The notes beneath the pieces were generated by a model. It was given only the letters and a program-made list of their open reading frames with translations. It was not told the DNA's origin and searched no databases. Positions 7,057 to 16,160 of a stretch of DNA of 34,747 nt are shown piece after piece; the first letter of the stretch is position 1; each line of letters starts with the position of its first letter. A program made the position numbers and the translations under genes. The DNA lies in the NCBI GenBank assembly GCA_021372615.1, contig JAJFUB010000024.1, positions 1 through 34,747 on the forward strand. Reading direction: 5' to 3'. Origin of the DNA: a bacterium. Lineage in GTDB: Bacteria; Armatimonadota; Zipacnadia; Zipacnadales; UBA11051.

Positions 7057-9731
7057 CGGCTGTGCTGCTGCCACTATGCCTGTGGGTCGCGGGAGGCGCC
7101 GTGAGGGCCGAAGTGACCGTCTACGTCTCGCCGGGGGGCAAGGACACCGCCCCCGGCACGCTGCAGGCTCCGCTGGCGACGCTGCCGGCGGCGCAGGCGA
7201 AGGTGCAGGCCCTCGTCGCGGCGGGCTTGACCCAGCCGGTCAAGGTCGTGCTGCGTGGCGGCACCTACCGCCTCACCGCGCCTCTGGTCTTCACGCCTCA
7301 GGACTCGGGCACGAACGACTGCCCGGTCACATGGACGGCCTACGCGGGCGAGCAGGCCGTCGTTGACGGCGGGCGCGTCATTGCCGGGTGGCGGCAGAAC
7401 GGCAAGCTGTGGGAGACGACGATCCCGCAGGTCGCCGCCGGGGAGTGGGGCTTCAACCAGCTTTTCGTCAACGGCCAGCGGCGACAGCGTGCCCGCATCC
7501 CCAATGAGGGCTTCCTCCAGATCGCCGGCACGTTCCCTGCCGACCGCGACCCCAAGACCCCCAATGACCCCCGCGCCAACAGCGCCTTCATCTTCAACCC
7601 GGGCGACATCCGGCCCTGGACGCACCTGAGCGACGCCCTGGTCGTCGTGCATCACTCGTGGGAGACTTCGCTGCACCGCATCAAGTCGGTAGACACCGAG
7701 AAGAGCATCGTCGAGTTCACCGGCCCGGCGGCCTGGCACTTCCGCTACTTCGGCCCCAAGCGGCGCTACTACATCGAGAACGTGTACGAGGGCCTCGACG
7801 CGCCGGGCGAGTGGTATCTGAACCGCGAGACCGGGGTGCTGTCATACGTGCCCATGCCCGGCGAGACACCCGGCAAGACCGAGGTCGTTGCACCCGTGGC
7901 GACGGAGCTGCTGCGGCTGGCGGGTGAGCCGAAGGTGGGGCTGCCGGTCGAGCACCTGACCTTCCGCAACCTCATCTTCCGCCATGCCGACTGGGTGCTG
8001 CCGCCCGAGGGTCACAGCGATGCCCAGGCCGACTGGCGGGCGCCGGGGGCGATCACCTTCACCGGGGCGCGCGACTGCGCTCTGGAGGGCTGTGAACTGG
8101 CGCACTTCGGCACCTACGGCGTGGCGTTGCGCACCGGCAGCCAGCACTGCCGGATCGTGAAGTGCCACATCTACGACGGCGGGGCGGGCCTGATCCGCGT
8201 GGGCGAGACGGGCATGGCCCCCAGCCCCGAGTTGCGCTGCGAGGGCCACGTCCTGGACAACAACTACCTGCACGACTACGGCGAAGTGTACGCCGGGGCC
8301 GTGGGGCTGTGCGTCTTCCAGAGCAGCGACAACCGGATCACCCACAACGAGATCCACGACGGGTACTACACGGGCATCTCGGTCGGGTGGAACTGGGGCA
8401 CGGGCGAGACGCAGGCTGTGCGCAACCTCATTGAGCACAACCACGTGCACCACGTCGTGAAGGGGCGGCTGAGCGACGGCGGGGCCATCTACATGCTGGG
8501 CACCTCACCGGGCACAGTCATCCGCAACAACCTGTTCCACGATGTCTTCGCCTACGAATCGCCGCTGATTGCCTGGGGCATCTACCTGGACGCCCACAGC
8601 AACCTCATCACGGTCGAGAACAACCTGGCCTACAACACCTCCAGCGGCAGCCTGATGATGCACAACGGCGGCTTCGGGCACGTCATCCGCAACAACATCT
8701 TCACCCGCGCCGCCAACCAGCTCGTGTGGCGGGCCAAGCCCGTGCAGCCGCCCTCGCCGGTCTTCCAGCGCAACATCTGCGTCGTGACCCAGGGCGACCT
8801 GTTCCTGCACGACGCCGAGCCGGACACGACGCCCGATCAGGACAACAACCTGTACTGGCGCACGGACAGCAACGAACTGCTGTTCATGCAGGACACCTTT
8901 GCGGACTGGCAGGAGCGGGGGATGGACACTCACTCGCTCGTGGCCGACCCGCAGTTCGTGGACCCGGCACACGACGACTACACCCTCAAGCCCACCTCCC
9001 CGGCGATCACGAAGCTTGGCTTCCAGCCCTTCGACACCAGCGTCTGCGGCCTGTACGGCGACAGGGCCTGGACCGACCTGCCCCGGCGGCGGAAGTTCCC
9101 GCCCACGGTGCTCCCGGCGCCGGCGGGGGACCGCAAGCCCAGCACCATCGCCGAGGACTTCGAGAAGACGCCCGTGGGCCAGCCGGCTGAGGAGGCCTAC
9201 TACGCCCCCGGCGAGATTGGCGGCGGCAGCATTCTCGTCAGCGACGAGCAGGCCGCCTCGGGCCGGCGCTCGCTGAAGTTCGCCGACGCGCCGGGCCTCA
9301 AGAACACCTGGGACCCGCACATGTTCTACTCGCCGTACCAGAACAAGGGCACGGTGCGCGTGCGCTTCAAGCTGTGGGTAGGGCCGGGGGCGGAGCCGTG
9401 GATCGAGTGGCGCACCGGCGGCTACCCGTACGGGGTGGGGCCATCGCTGAAGGTGGATGCCCAGGACCAGCTCGTGGCCAATGGCCGGCCGCTGCTGAAG
9501 CTCCCGCGCGAGCAGTGGGTCGCGTTCGAGATCACCTGCAAGCTGGGGAAGGAAGCCACGGGGACGTACGACATGAAGGTGGCGCTGCCCGGGGCGCAAC
9601 CGCAGGACTTCGCGGGTGTCGCGTGCGACGCGAAGTTCAAGCAACTGGCGTGGCTGGGGTTCATCAGCCTCACCAATGCAGCCAGCGTGTTCTACGTGGA
9701 CGACGTGGTCCTGGAGCCGGTGAAGAACTGA
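7044..9731 (+). CDS. Secreted right-handed parallel beta-helix protein (GH141-like)
   Basis: An 895-residue exported protein. Residues 1-22 form a signal peptide ending AVRAE. The N-terminal region (VYVSPGGKDTAPGTLQAP, then LRGGTYRL and FTPQDSGT) followed by NQLFVNGQRRQRARIPNEGF is typical of beta-helix proteins that include glycoside hydrolase family 141, whose members attack fucose- or xylose-containing polymers. The helix coils run from about 290 to 620 with repeats such as NRITHNEIHDG, NLIEHNHVHHV and TVIRNNLFHDVF. From about 690 to the end lies a separate beta-rich domain (TIAEDFEKTPVGQPAEEAY...) that looks like a carbohydrate-binding jelly roll. GGAGG sits at 7033-7037, six bases before ATG. 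The activity is not certain; binding or lyase roles are possible. Confidence 0.85.
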   Translation: MSKMTAVLLPLCLWVAGGAVRAEVTVYVSPGGKDTAPGTLQAPLATLPAAQAKVQALVAAGLTQPVKVVLRGGTYRLTAPLVFTPQDSGTNDCPVTWTAYAGEQAVVDGGRVIAGWRQNGKLWETTIPQVAAGEWGFNQLFVNGQRRQRARIPNEGFLQIAGTFPADRDPKTPNDPRANSAFIFNPGDIRPWTHLSDALVVVHHSWETSLHRIKSVDTEKSIVEFTGPAAWHFRYFGPKRRYYIENVYEGLDAPGEWYLNRETGVLSYVPMPGETPGKTEVVAPVATELLRLAGEPKVGLPVEHLTFRNLIFRHADWVLPPEGHSDAQADWRAPGAITFTGARDCALEGCELAHFGTYGVALRTGSQHCRIVKCHIYDGGAGLIRVGETGMAPSPELRCEGHVLDNNYLHDYGEVYAGAVGLCVFQSSDNRITHNEIHDGYYTGISVGWNWGTGETQAVRNLIEHNHVHHVVKGRLSDGGAIYMLGTSPGTVIRNNLFHDVFAYESPLIAWGIYLDAHSNLITVENNLAYNTSSGSLMMHNGGFGHVIRNNIFTRAANQLVWRAKPVQPPSPVFQRNICVVTQGDLFLHDAEPDTTPDQDNNLYWRTDSNELLFMQDTFADWQERGMDTHSLVADPQFVDPAHDDYTLKPTSPAITKLGFQPFDTSVCGLYGDRAWTDLPRRRKFPPTVLPAPAGDRKPSTIAEDFEKTPVGQPAEEAYYAPGEIGGGSILVSDEQAASGRRSLKFADAPGLKNTWDPHMFYSPYQNKGTVRVRFKLWVGPGAEPWIEWRTGGYPYGVGPSLKVDAQDQLVANGRPLLKLPREQWVAFEITCKLGKEATGTYDMKVALPGAQPQDFAGVACDAKFKQLAWLGFISLTNAASVFYVDDVVLEPVKN

Positions 9732-9733
9732 CG

Positions 9734-9854
9734 CTAGTGTCGTGTCCCGCGATTGGCCATGTGGTCCCAGTAGCGCGGGCGGCCCGCCCGCGCGGGCAGG
9801 CGAGCCGCCTGCCCTACTGCATAGCCTCTAGCCATCACCGGGACAGCACGCTAG
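9734..9854. repeat. 121-bp nested palindromic element between convergent genes
   Basis: Outer arms CTAGTGTCGTGTCCCG (9734-9749) and CGGGACAGCACGCTAG (9839-9854) pair at 13 of 16 positions. Inside, CAGTAG (9768-9773) pairs with CTACTG (9814-9819) and encloses two tandem hairpins, each with an 8-bp stem and a 5-base loop: 9773-9793 (loop GGCCC) and 9794-9814 (loop GAGCC). The right arm overlaps the TAG stop of the gene on the minus strand. It may act as a two-way terminator, or be a small non-coding mobile element; no transposase is present. Confidence 0.75.
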
Positions 9855-12172
9855 CTCCGCGACAGGAGGGCGTAGCCCCCGGGCGGGATCGTTACTGTCG
9901 TGCCAGCGTTCCGCCCGCTGAGCATGTCGTGCAGCGTCACCGGCAGCTTCACCGTCGCCGCCGCCTCCAGGTCGGTGTTGTTCAGCAGGTACGCCCGGCC
10001 CTCAACCTCGGTGACATAGCGGTACAGCTTCACCGCGGGCGGCAGGGCGGGCCAGGCGAGGCGCTGCGGGCGCCCGGCCAGGGCCTGCTGCAACGCGGCC
10101 GGCTCCAGCGTCACCCGCACCAGCCGCTGCTGTGGGAGGTCCCCCCAGGCGGTGAGGGGCGTGCCGTCAGGCAGCTCCGGCGTCCCCTCGAAGGCACAGA
10201 GCAGCGTCCCCCCGTCGCTCACGAACTTCTGCAGCCGCGCGAACTCCTCGTCGCTCAGCACCGGCCGCACACACGCGTACAGCACCACCGAGTTGCGCGG
10301 CACGGCCAGCGTGTTGGTGACGCTGTAGTCCAGGTTGGCGTCAAACAGCGTCTGCCAGACCTTGCGCCAGTTCCCCTTCTCGGCCTCGTTCATCTCGACG
10401 AGATCGTTGTAGACGAGCGACTCGGGGCACCATACATACAGTAGGGGGGCGCGGCGCAGGCCGCTGGTGGCGTGGGTGAGGCGCGAGGCGTAGAGGACGT
10501 TCTTCATCCGCTCCACGCGGTCGGGGCCGACCGTGGGACCGTTGAAGTGCCAGGGCATGACCCGGCTGTTCAGGGCGCTGATGCAGGCCGTGTTCATCGG
10601 GCGGTCCTGCACGGCCGTGTGCGCCTCGGGGTACTGGGGCGGCACGATGGTGTCCTGCCCCCCGTACTCCTCGGCGATGCGGATCGTCTCCGCGTACATC
10701 TTGCACGAGGCGGGGTTGTCATAGGCCCAGCAGGCGGTCTGCATGCCGGCCTGAGCGAGGGCCGGTGGCCACAGGCAGCCGTGGTTCATCTGCTCGGGGC
10801 CGATGTTGCCATTGCCCGGCAGGGACGGGATCGTCTCGACCGGCGCGCCCTTGACCGCCGCCTGCATGAACGCGGCGACCGATTGGAGGCGGAACTGGTA
10901 GAAGCGGTAGAAGGCCAGCGTCCGCCCGCGGTCGGGGATCGGCTTGCCGAGCAGGTCGCGGTAGCCCTTCGCCTCGCACCAGCGCTGGAACTCCGCCTGC
11001 GCCGGGGCGCTGACATCGCCATAGCGCCCCGCGCCCCACATGCCCCGGGGCTCGTCAATCAGGAAGAACTCGGCGCCGCGCGCCGTCTCCCCCGGGGTCT
11101 GCTGCCAGAGCTTCGTGAACGCCGCCCGGGCCTCCGGGGCACAGTTGGACCACACCTTGTCCACCGTCGTCGTCGTGCCGTCGGCGTTGCGCATGAGGTT
11201 GAGCGTGATGCCGGTCGTGTCGTTGCCGGGGAAGGCCTCGGCATGGCCGGAGACCGCATGGCCGAAGCCCGCCGCGCGCAACTGGTCGGCAATCAGCTTC
11301 TGGTTGGTGGAGAAGCCGTCAAGGCCCATCTCGCGGTAGGCCGCCAGCAGGGCGGACAGGTCGAGCGTGCCGATCTTCTGGGCCAGGCGATCCCACGCCC
11401 CCCCGCCGAGGCTCCAGCCCCAGTACGTCCGATAGCCGGGGAGCTTCCGCAGTCGCGCCAGTTCGCTCTGCCAGTACGTCAGGTCCACGCCCTCGGCCGC
11501 CAGTTCGCGCTTGGCCTGGGCCCAGTCGGCCAGCAGCGCCTCCTGCACGGCCTGCCAGTTGGCGCGGTAGGTCTCCACTGGCACCGGCCCCTCGGGGTAC
11601 TGTTTCATCGTCACGGCCAGGTCCTGGCCTGCCGGCAGCGGCTCAGCGGTGACGGCCTCAACGGTGACATACCTCTGCGTGCTGTCGGACCGGAAGCGCA
11701 GCTCGATCCGGCCCCCGGGTGCGTCCACGGGGAAGGTGAAGGCCTTGACGGAAGCGTCGGTGCTCACCTCGTCGGCCACGAGGGTGCCGTTGGCCCAGAT
11801 GGACTGGCCGGGCCGCCCCTCGCCCAACGCCAGGTCACCGATGATGGCCGTGACGGCATAGCGCCCCGGCGGCACCGTGAACACAAAGGTGTTCTCCTCC
11901 AGCGACAGCACGGCATCCGAGAGCAGGCTGAACTCCGGGCCGGTCGGGCCCTGCGCCAGGTAGGGGTTGGTCGGCTCGCCCCGGAAGAGGAACGTCAGCG
12001 GCGTCTTCGTCCAGCCGAAGGCCTTGCCATCGGCGAGCATGTCCGCGGGCGTGACGCGCGTATGGCCCGGCGCGAGCGGCGTGCTCGGCCCGCCCATGTC
12101 GAAGCGCACGCCGTCGGCGGCGGCAAGGGTGGCACAGCACGCGAGCAGGCAGAGGGGCAGAGACCTCGGCAT
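9851..12172 (-). CDS. Secreted glycoside hydrolase-like TIM-barrel protein
   Basis: A 773-residue exported protein with signal peptide MPRSLPLCLLACCATLAAA. Residues about 21-165 (RFDMGGPSTPLAPGHTRV..., FTVPPGRYAVTAIIGD, VEAVTAEPLP) form a beta-sandwich of the kind attached to polysaccharide-degrading enzymes. The centre (about 200-600) looks like a TIM barrel related to the beta-galactosidase/GH42 superfamily: MGLDGFSTNQ, then FFLIDEPRGMWG, whose Glu in DEP is a candidate acid/base. Residues 610-700 resemble the flavodoxin-like GH42 trimerisation domain (VVLYACVRPVLSDEEFARLQKFVSDGGTL), and a small C-terminal beta domain follows. ATG 12172 is chosen over the longer frame because GGGAGAGG precedes it and the signal peptide begins there. 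It is divergent from the 1288-residue protein. The substrate is unknown. Confidence 0.75.
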   Translation of the reverse strand: MPRSLPLCLLACCATLAAADGVRFDMGGPSTPLAPGHTRVTPADMLADGKAFGWTKTPLTFLFRGEPTNPYLAQGPTGPEFSLLSDAVLSLEENTFVFTVPPGRYAVTAIIGDLALGEGRPGQSIWANGTLVADEVSTDASVKAFTFPVDAPGGRIELRFRSDSTQRYVTVEAVTAEPLPAGQDLAVTMKQYPEGPVPVETYRANWQAVQEALLADWAQAKRELAAEGVDLTYWQSELARLRKLPGYRTYWGWSLGGGAWDRLAQKIGTLDLSALLAAYREMGLDGFSTNQKLIADQLRAAGFGHAVSGHAEAFPGNDTTGITLNLMRNADGTTTTVDKVWSNCAPEARAAFTKLWQQTPGETARGAEFFLIDEPRGMWGAGRYGDVSAPAQAEFQRWCEAKGYRDLLGKPIPDRGRTLAFYRFYQFRLQSVAAFMQAAVKGAPVETIPSLPGNGNIGPEQMNHGCLWPPALAQAGMQTACWAYDNPASCKMYAETIRIAEEYGGQDTIVPPQYPEAHTAVQDRPMNTACISALNSRVMPWHFNGPTVGPDRVERMKNVLYASRLTHATSGLRRAPLLYVWCPESLVYNDLVEMNEAEKGNWRKVWQTLFDANLDYSVTNTLAVPRNSVVLYACVRPVLSDEEFARLQKFVSDGGTLLCAFEGTPELPDGTPLTAWGDLPQQRLVRVTLEPAALQQALAGRPQRLAWPALPPAVKLYRYVTEVEGRAYLLNNTDLEAAATVKLPVTLHDMLSGRNAGTTVTIPPGGYALLSRS

Positions 12173-12293
12173 GGGGATCCTCTCCCGGTAGGGTGTTGTA
12201 CGGTTTCCACATCTGCAACGGGACGGCCTGCAGGCAGGAGACGGGTCATGCCCGTGGCGAAGTACCCGCCAACTCCATGCCCCGAGGCGCAAG
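12173..12293. promoter_or_regulatory. Divergent intergenic region between two secreted-enzyme genes
   Basis: The 121 bases between the two divergent starts must hold both promoters. No clear -35/-10 pair is visible on either strand. Small symmetrical sites are present: CCTGCAGG at about 12228-12235 and ACGGG-TCATG-CCCGT at 12241-12255. They could bind a shared regulator of the two genes, but this is only a possibility. Confidence 0.3.
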
Positions 12294-15200
12294 ATGAGAA
12301 CTCTCTGCTGGCTGTTGCTGCTGTTCGTGGCCCTGAGCCCCTGCTTCGCCCAGGACTTCCGCCAGGACTTTGAGGCCGACACCGGCGGCGCCTTCTCGTA
12401 CCACAGGGCCCCCGACGATGTGAAGATCGAGCGCCTGCAGGGCGGGGCGGCGTCGGGGCAGTGGTACCTGCGCGGCGTGCTGCCCGGCCAGAAGAAGCTG
12501 GAGGGCCTCGCCCTCACCGCCACCGGTCTGGCGGGGGCGCGCCTGGCGACCGTCACGGCCGCTGTGCGCGGCAAGGGCGAAGTCTGGCTCTGCCTGCTGT
12601 CGGGCAACGGCTGGCTCTATGCGCCTACAACCAAGACGCTGAGCGACCAGTGGCAGGACCTCTCCCTCGCCAAGGTCCTCATCGCCACGGACAAGGCCCT
12701 GAGCATCTACTTCATCACCCGCGACGTCCAGCCGGGCGCGGTGTTCGAGGTGGACAATGTGCGCGTCTCGACCACGCCGCCAGCGGCGCAACGTGACGCG
12801 GCCGTCGGGCCGTGGCGGCTGGAAGCCGAGGACTTCACCCCCACGGGGAAGACCATCGCCCCCGACCCGAAGGCCCTCGGCGGCAAGATGGCCCAGTCCG
12901 AGCAGTATGTCAGCCTCGCCGACCTGCCGTGCCCGCGTACGAGCAAGCCCCTGAGCATCGCCTGCCGCGTGCGCAGTGGCGACGAGAAGGACACCTGGCG
13001 GCTGGTCACGTGGCAGGGCGGCAACACGCAGTACGTGCGGACGCTCAAGCCCACGCAGACGACGGACTGGGAGTGGCTGACGTTCACCCCGGTCGCCGCC
13101 GGAGAGCTGGGCGAGCGCTTCGGCCTCTGCTCGAACCGGGGCCCCGGGGCGCGCGGGTGGGTGTGCGTGGATAGCGTGGTCATCAGCACCCAGGACAACC
13201 TGACACCGGAACAGTTGGCCGCGTCGCCCGAGCTGCTCGGGCGGCGGCCGCTGGTGGCGGTCGGCCGGGCCACCGACGGCTTCGGACCCGGGGCTGTCAT
13301 CAGCGGCTTCATGACCGTGAGCGGCCGCGCCCTGGCCCAGGCGCCCACCGAAGTGCGGCTGGCGTACGATGACGCCGGCCTCAGCATCCGCTTCGACTGC
13401 CCCGAGCCACTGCTGGACACCGCCATGCAGCGCCGCCACGAGTTCCTGGCCAAAGTCACGCAGCGCGACGGCGAGGTGTATGACGACGACTGTGTGGTGG
13501 TGCTGCTCCAGCCGCAAGGCTCCAGGCGGGTCTATGAGTTCGCCGTCAACGCGCTGGGGACGCTGACCGACGCGGCCGACACCGAACCGGACCTGTGGGA
13601 GTCGCGGGATGTGAAGTGGAACTCGCAGGCCACGACCCGAGCCGGCATCGAGGAGAAGCGCTGGTGGGCCGAGCTGCGCATCCCGTGGGCCGACCTGGGC
13701 GGCAAGCCGGCGGTGGGGAGCAGTTGGGGGGCGAGCTTCGCCCGCTCCGCCCGGGGGCGCAAGGAGCAGACGGTCTGGAACCTGACCGACAAGGGCATCC
13801 ACGATCCGGTGGCGCTCGGGACGCTCGTGTTCGTGGACGCAGCGTCGGCGCTGGCCCTGCAGCCCCCGGCGGCTCTGAAGGCGCGGGGCAACGTCCTCCC
13901 GCCCCCGAGTACTGACAGCCAGGCCCCCGTCACGAGCTTCGCGGAGGTGCGGTCCGGCGGCGGGACTGCGTGGCACTACGTCTCGCCCTTCGACGTGCCC
14001 GCCGACGCGGACCTGCAGACCGCCTACGGCGCGCTCGATGGCGCCAGCCTGCAGCCGCTGGTCCTCACGCCGCTGCTGCCGCAGGGGGTCAAGTCGTCCT
14101 TCGCCGACCTGACGCTGGCCTGTGAGGGGCCGTACGAGCTGTTCGTGAACGGGCAGTCGGTCGCCAGCGGCGCGTCCGCCAGCGGCGCCAAGGTGCAGAT
14201 CGCGCTGGAGAAGGGCCTCAATGTGCTGGCGTTGCGGCTGGCGCAGGGCACGGCAGCCGTCGGCTGCCAGGTCGGCGAGTGGCGCTGCGACGCCTCCGGG
14301 TGGAAGATGGCCCCGGCCGACACGAAGGACGCACTCAGCCCCGCCACCGATGAGGGCACATGGACCGCCGCACCGCAGGTGGGGCAGCACCCGCAGCTTG
14401 GGCCGGTCGTCGGCGAGCAGGGGAAGGCCCTGGTACTGCGCCGGACGCTCCTGTATGAGAAGACGCGCGTGTGGCCGACGCCGGAGCCGGCCTACACCCT
14501 CGCGCAGGGCGTCACTCAGCACCTGGTCTTCCGCACCGAGGGCCTCAAGGGGCGCAAGCTCGACCAGTGGGAGACGTTCCTCGCCGTGCCGCCGGGCTTC
14601 GAGGTGCTCGGCAGCACGGGCTTCTACGCCACCAACCGCACCGGCATCCCGAAGTGGACGACAACGCAACTGGGCGAGCAGACGGTGCTGGGCAAGAAGA
14701 TGCGGGTGGCGAAGATCAGCGCCGACCAGCCGATCGTGCCGGGGCGGCACTACATCATGTCGGAGTTCGAGGCGTTTGTGAAGGCGCCTGCGAACGGCGC
14801 CCTACCCCCTGCCCCCTCCCTGAAGGGAGGGGGAACGGCAACGACAACGGCGCCCACCGACTCTGGTTTCGTCTACTGGTCGCAGGCCAATGGCGGCAGC
14901 GTGATTGAGGCGCCGCAGACGATCCGCGTGCGAATACTGCCGGAGGTCCGGGGGGCGCAGTGCAAGACGCTGGTGTGGCAGCTATGGGGCGGGTGGCTGT
15001 CGAACATGGACGACCTGCCGATGCGCGAGCAGGTCATGGCCTGTGCCCAGAAGGCAGGCTTCAATGACATCGTGGCTGGCGACCGCTGGACGTCGGACAA
15101 CGCCCCGCGCTTCGGCCTGGAGCACACGGTGGGTATCGGCTTCCAGTCGTGGTCGCTGAATCTGGCGCCCTACCTCAAGGAGCATCCCGACCAGCGCCTC

Positions 15201-16160
15201 GTGGACGCCAAGGGCAAGGTCAGCGACCAGTACATGTGCATGACGGAGCTGCTCGGCGGCGGCTGGGGCGCCGTGCGCGCCTGCCTGCAGGAGAAGCTCG
15301 ACACGATCAAGCCGCACACGCTGGACTATGACTTCGAGTACCCGCCCTTCACCAGCCACCACTCGTGCTACTGCGGCCGGTGCCTGAAGGCCTTCCGCGA
15401 GTTCGCGAAGCTGTCGGCGCTGCAGACGCTCGACGGCGAGGTCATCCGCAAGCAGTACGGGGCCCAGTGGGTGGACTTCATGGCCCGGCGCGTGGCCAGG
15501 ATGTTCGGCCTGTTCCGGCAGACCATCCACGAGCTGTCGCCCACCACGAAGTTCAGCACCTACAGCGGCTACGCCACCCCGGACAACGCGGAGCGCTACG
15601 GCGTGGACTGGCGGTATGTCGGCCAGGAGCGAGGCTGCGACCGCGCGGGCTGCGGCTACGGCCGGCCCGTGGAGGCCATCACGGCCACGGTAGATGCCCT
15701 GCAGGGCATCCCGCTGATCGGCGGATTGCTGCTGACGCCCTATGAGCGGGACATCCTCACGCCGGTCACGGCGCTGACGAAGGCCTGGCTGCTGCGCACG
15801 TTGCTCGACAGCACCGGCGGCGTGCTCGTGTACGAGCGCACGGAACTGGACGGGCGAAGCTGGTTGGCGATGGGGGAGACGACGCGGCTGGTGGCCCGGT
15901 ACGAGCCGGTGTTCCTGAAGGGCAAGCACGTGTCCCTGCCCGGCCTGCCGCCGGCGCAGGTGGAGGCGCTCCAGCATGAGGGCACGACGCTGGTGTGCTT
16001 CATGAACCAGAGCAGCAAGCCGCTGAGCCTGAAGGCCGCGTTGCCACGCGATTGGGGGAGTGGGGAGGAGTTCTACGGCGGGCGGAAGCTCAGCGCCGGG
16101 GTGACGGTAGAGCTCACGCTGGAGCCGGGCGAGGCGGAGGCGGTGGTGCTACGCCGGTGA
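12294..16160 (+). CDS. Large secreted CBM9-like and glycosidase-like protein
   Basis: A 1288-residue exported protein with signal peptide MRTLCWLLLLFVALSPCFAQ. Residues about 21-160 and 175-300 look like beta-sandwich binding domains (DNVRVS; CVDSVVIS). Residues about 325-510 fit a CBM9-like carbohydrate-binding domain (VRLAYDDAGLSIRFDCPEP, DDDCVVVLLQPQ, WWAELRIPWADLGG). A further beta domain (590-690) follows. The C-terminal 350 residues form a TIM-barrel-like module with LDYDFEYPPFTSHHSCYCGRCLKAFREF; the Glu in DFEYPP is a candidate catalytic residue and the CYCGRC pattern is common in unclassified glycosidase-like proteins. A repeat-encoded insert lies near residues 831-850. GAGG at 12284-12287 precedes ATG. 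It is divergent from another secreted enzyme, so the two may share a polysaccharide. The exact family is not recognised. Confidence 0.75.
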   Translation: MRTLCWLLLLFVALSPCFAQDFRQDFEADTGGAFSYHRAPDDVKIERLQGGAASGQWYLRGVLPGQKKLEGLALTATGLAGARLATVTAAVRGKGEVWLCLLSGNGWLYAPTTKTLSDQWQDLSLAKVLIATDKALSIYFITRDVQPGAVFEVDNVRVSTTPPAAQRDAAVGPWRLEAEDFTPTGKTIAPDPKALGGKMAQSEQYVSLADLPCPRTSKPLSIACRVRSGDEKDTWRLVTWQGGNTQYVRTLKPTQTTDWEWLTFTPVAAGELGERFGLCSNRGPGARGWVCVDSVVISTQDNLTPEQLAASPELLGRRPLVAVGRATDGFGPGAVISGFMTVSGRALAQAPTEVRLAYDDAGLSIRFDCPEPLLDTAMQRRHEFLAKVTQRDGEVYDDDCVVVLLQPQGSRRVYEFAVNALGTLTDAADTEPDLWESRDVKWNSQATTRAGIEEKRWWAELRIPWADLGGKPAVGSSWGASFARSARGRKEQTVWNLTDKGIHDPVALGTLVFVDAASALALQPPAALKARGNVLPPPSTDSQAPVTSFAEVRSGGGTAWHYVSPFDVPADADLQTAYGALDGASLQPLVLTPLLPQGVKSSFADLTLACEGPYELFVNGQSVASGASASGAKVQIALEKGLNVLALRLAQGTAAVGCQVGEWRCDASGWKMAPADTKDALSPATDEGTWTAAPQVGQHPQLGPVVGEQGKALVLRRTLLYEKTRVWPTPEPAYTLAQGVTQHLVFRTEGLKGRKLDQWETFLAVPPGFEVLGSTGFYATNRTGIPKWTTTQLGEQTVLGKKMRVAKISADQPIVPGRHYIMSEFEAFVKAPANGALPPAPSLKGGGTATTTAPTDSGFVYWSQANGGSVIEAPQTIRVRILPEVRGAQCKTLVWQLWGGWLSNMDDLPMREQVMACAQKAGFNDIVAGDRWTSDNAPRFGLEHTVGIGFQSWSLNLAPYLKEHPDQRLVDAKGKVSDQYMCMTELLGGGWGAVRACLQEKLDTIKPHTLDYDFEYPPFTSHHSCYCGRCLKAFREFAKLSALQTLDGEVIRKQYGAQWVDFMARRVARMFGLFRQTIHELSPTTKFSTYSGYATPDNAERYGVDWRYVGQERGCDRAGCGYGRPVEAITATVDALQGIPLIGGLLLTPYERDILTPVTALTKAWLLRTLLDSTGGVLVYERTELDGRSWLAMGETTRLVARYEPVFLKGKHVSLPGLPPAQVEALQHEGTTLVCFMNQSSKPLSLKAALPRDWGSGEEFYGGRKLSAGVTVELTLEPGEAEAVVLRR
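14783..14833. repeat. Two palindromes in frame within the 12294-16160 gene (family B)
   Basis: GGCGCC-TGCGAAC-GGCGCC (14783-14801) is followed by a perfect 10-bp stem, CCCCCTCCCT-GA-AGGGAGGGGG (14812-14833). The right flank GGAACGGCA also follows the mutS element when that is read on its coding strand, and the left flank (CTACCCCCTGCC) recurs at the right edge of the window. The repeat encodes a Pro/Gly/Thr-rich linker between the FEAFVKAP and GFVYWSQ strands. Confidence 0.75.

Noticed and set aside
12173-12607. Upstream extension of the 9851-12172 gene to 12607
   Set aside because: The extra 145 codons would overlap the divergent gene and lack similarity to a protein; the signal peptide begins at 12172.
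12246-14750. 834-codon minus-strand frame opposite the 1288-residue protein gene
   Set aside because: It is a shadow frame: no domain or signal peptide, and the opposite strand has clear signal peptide and domain structure.
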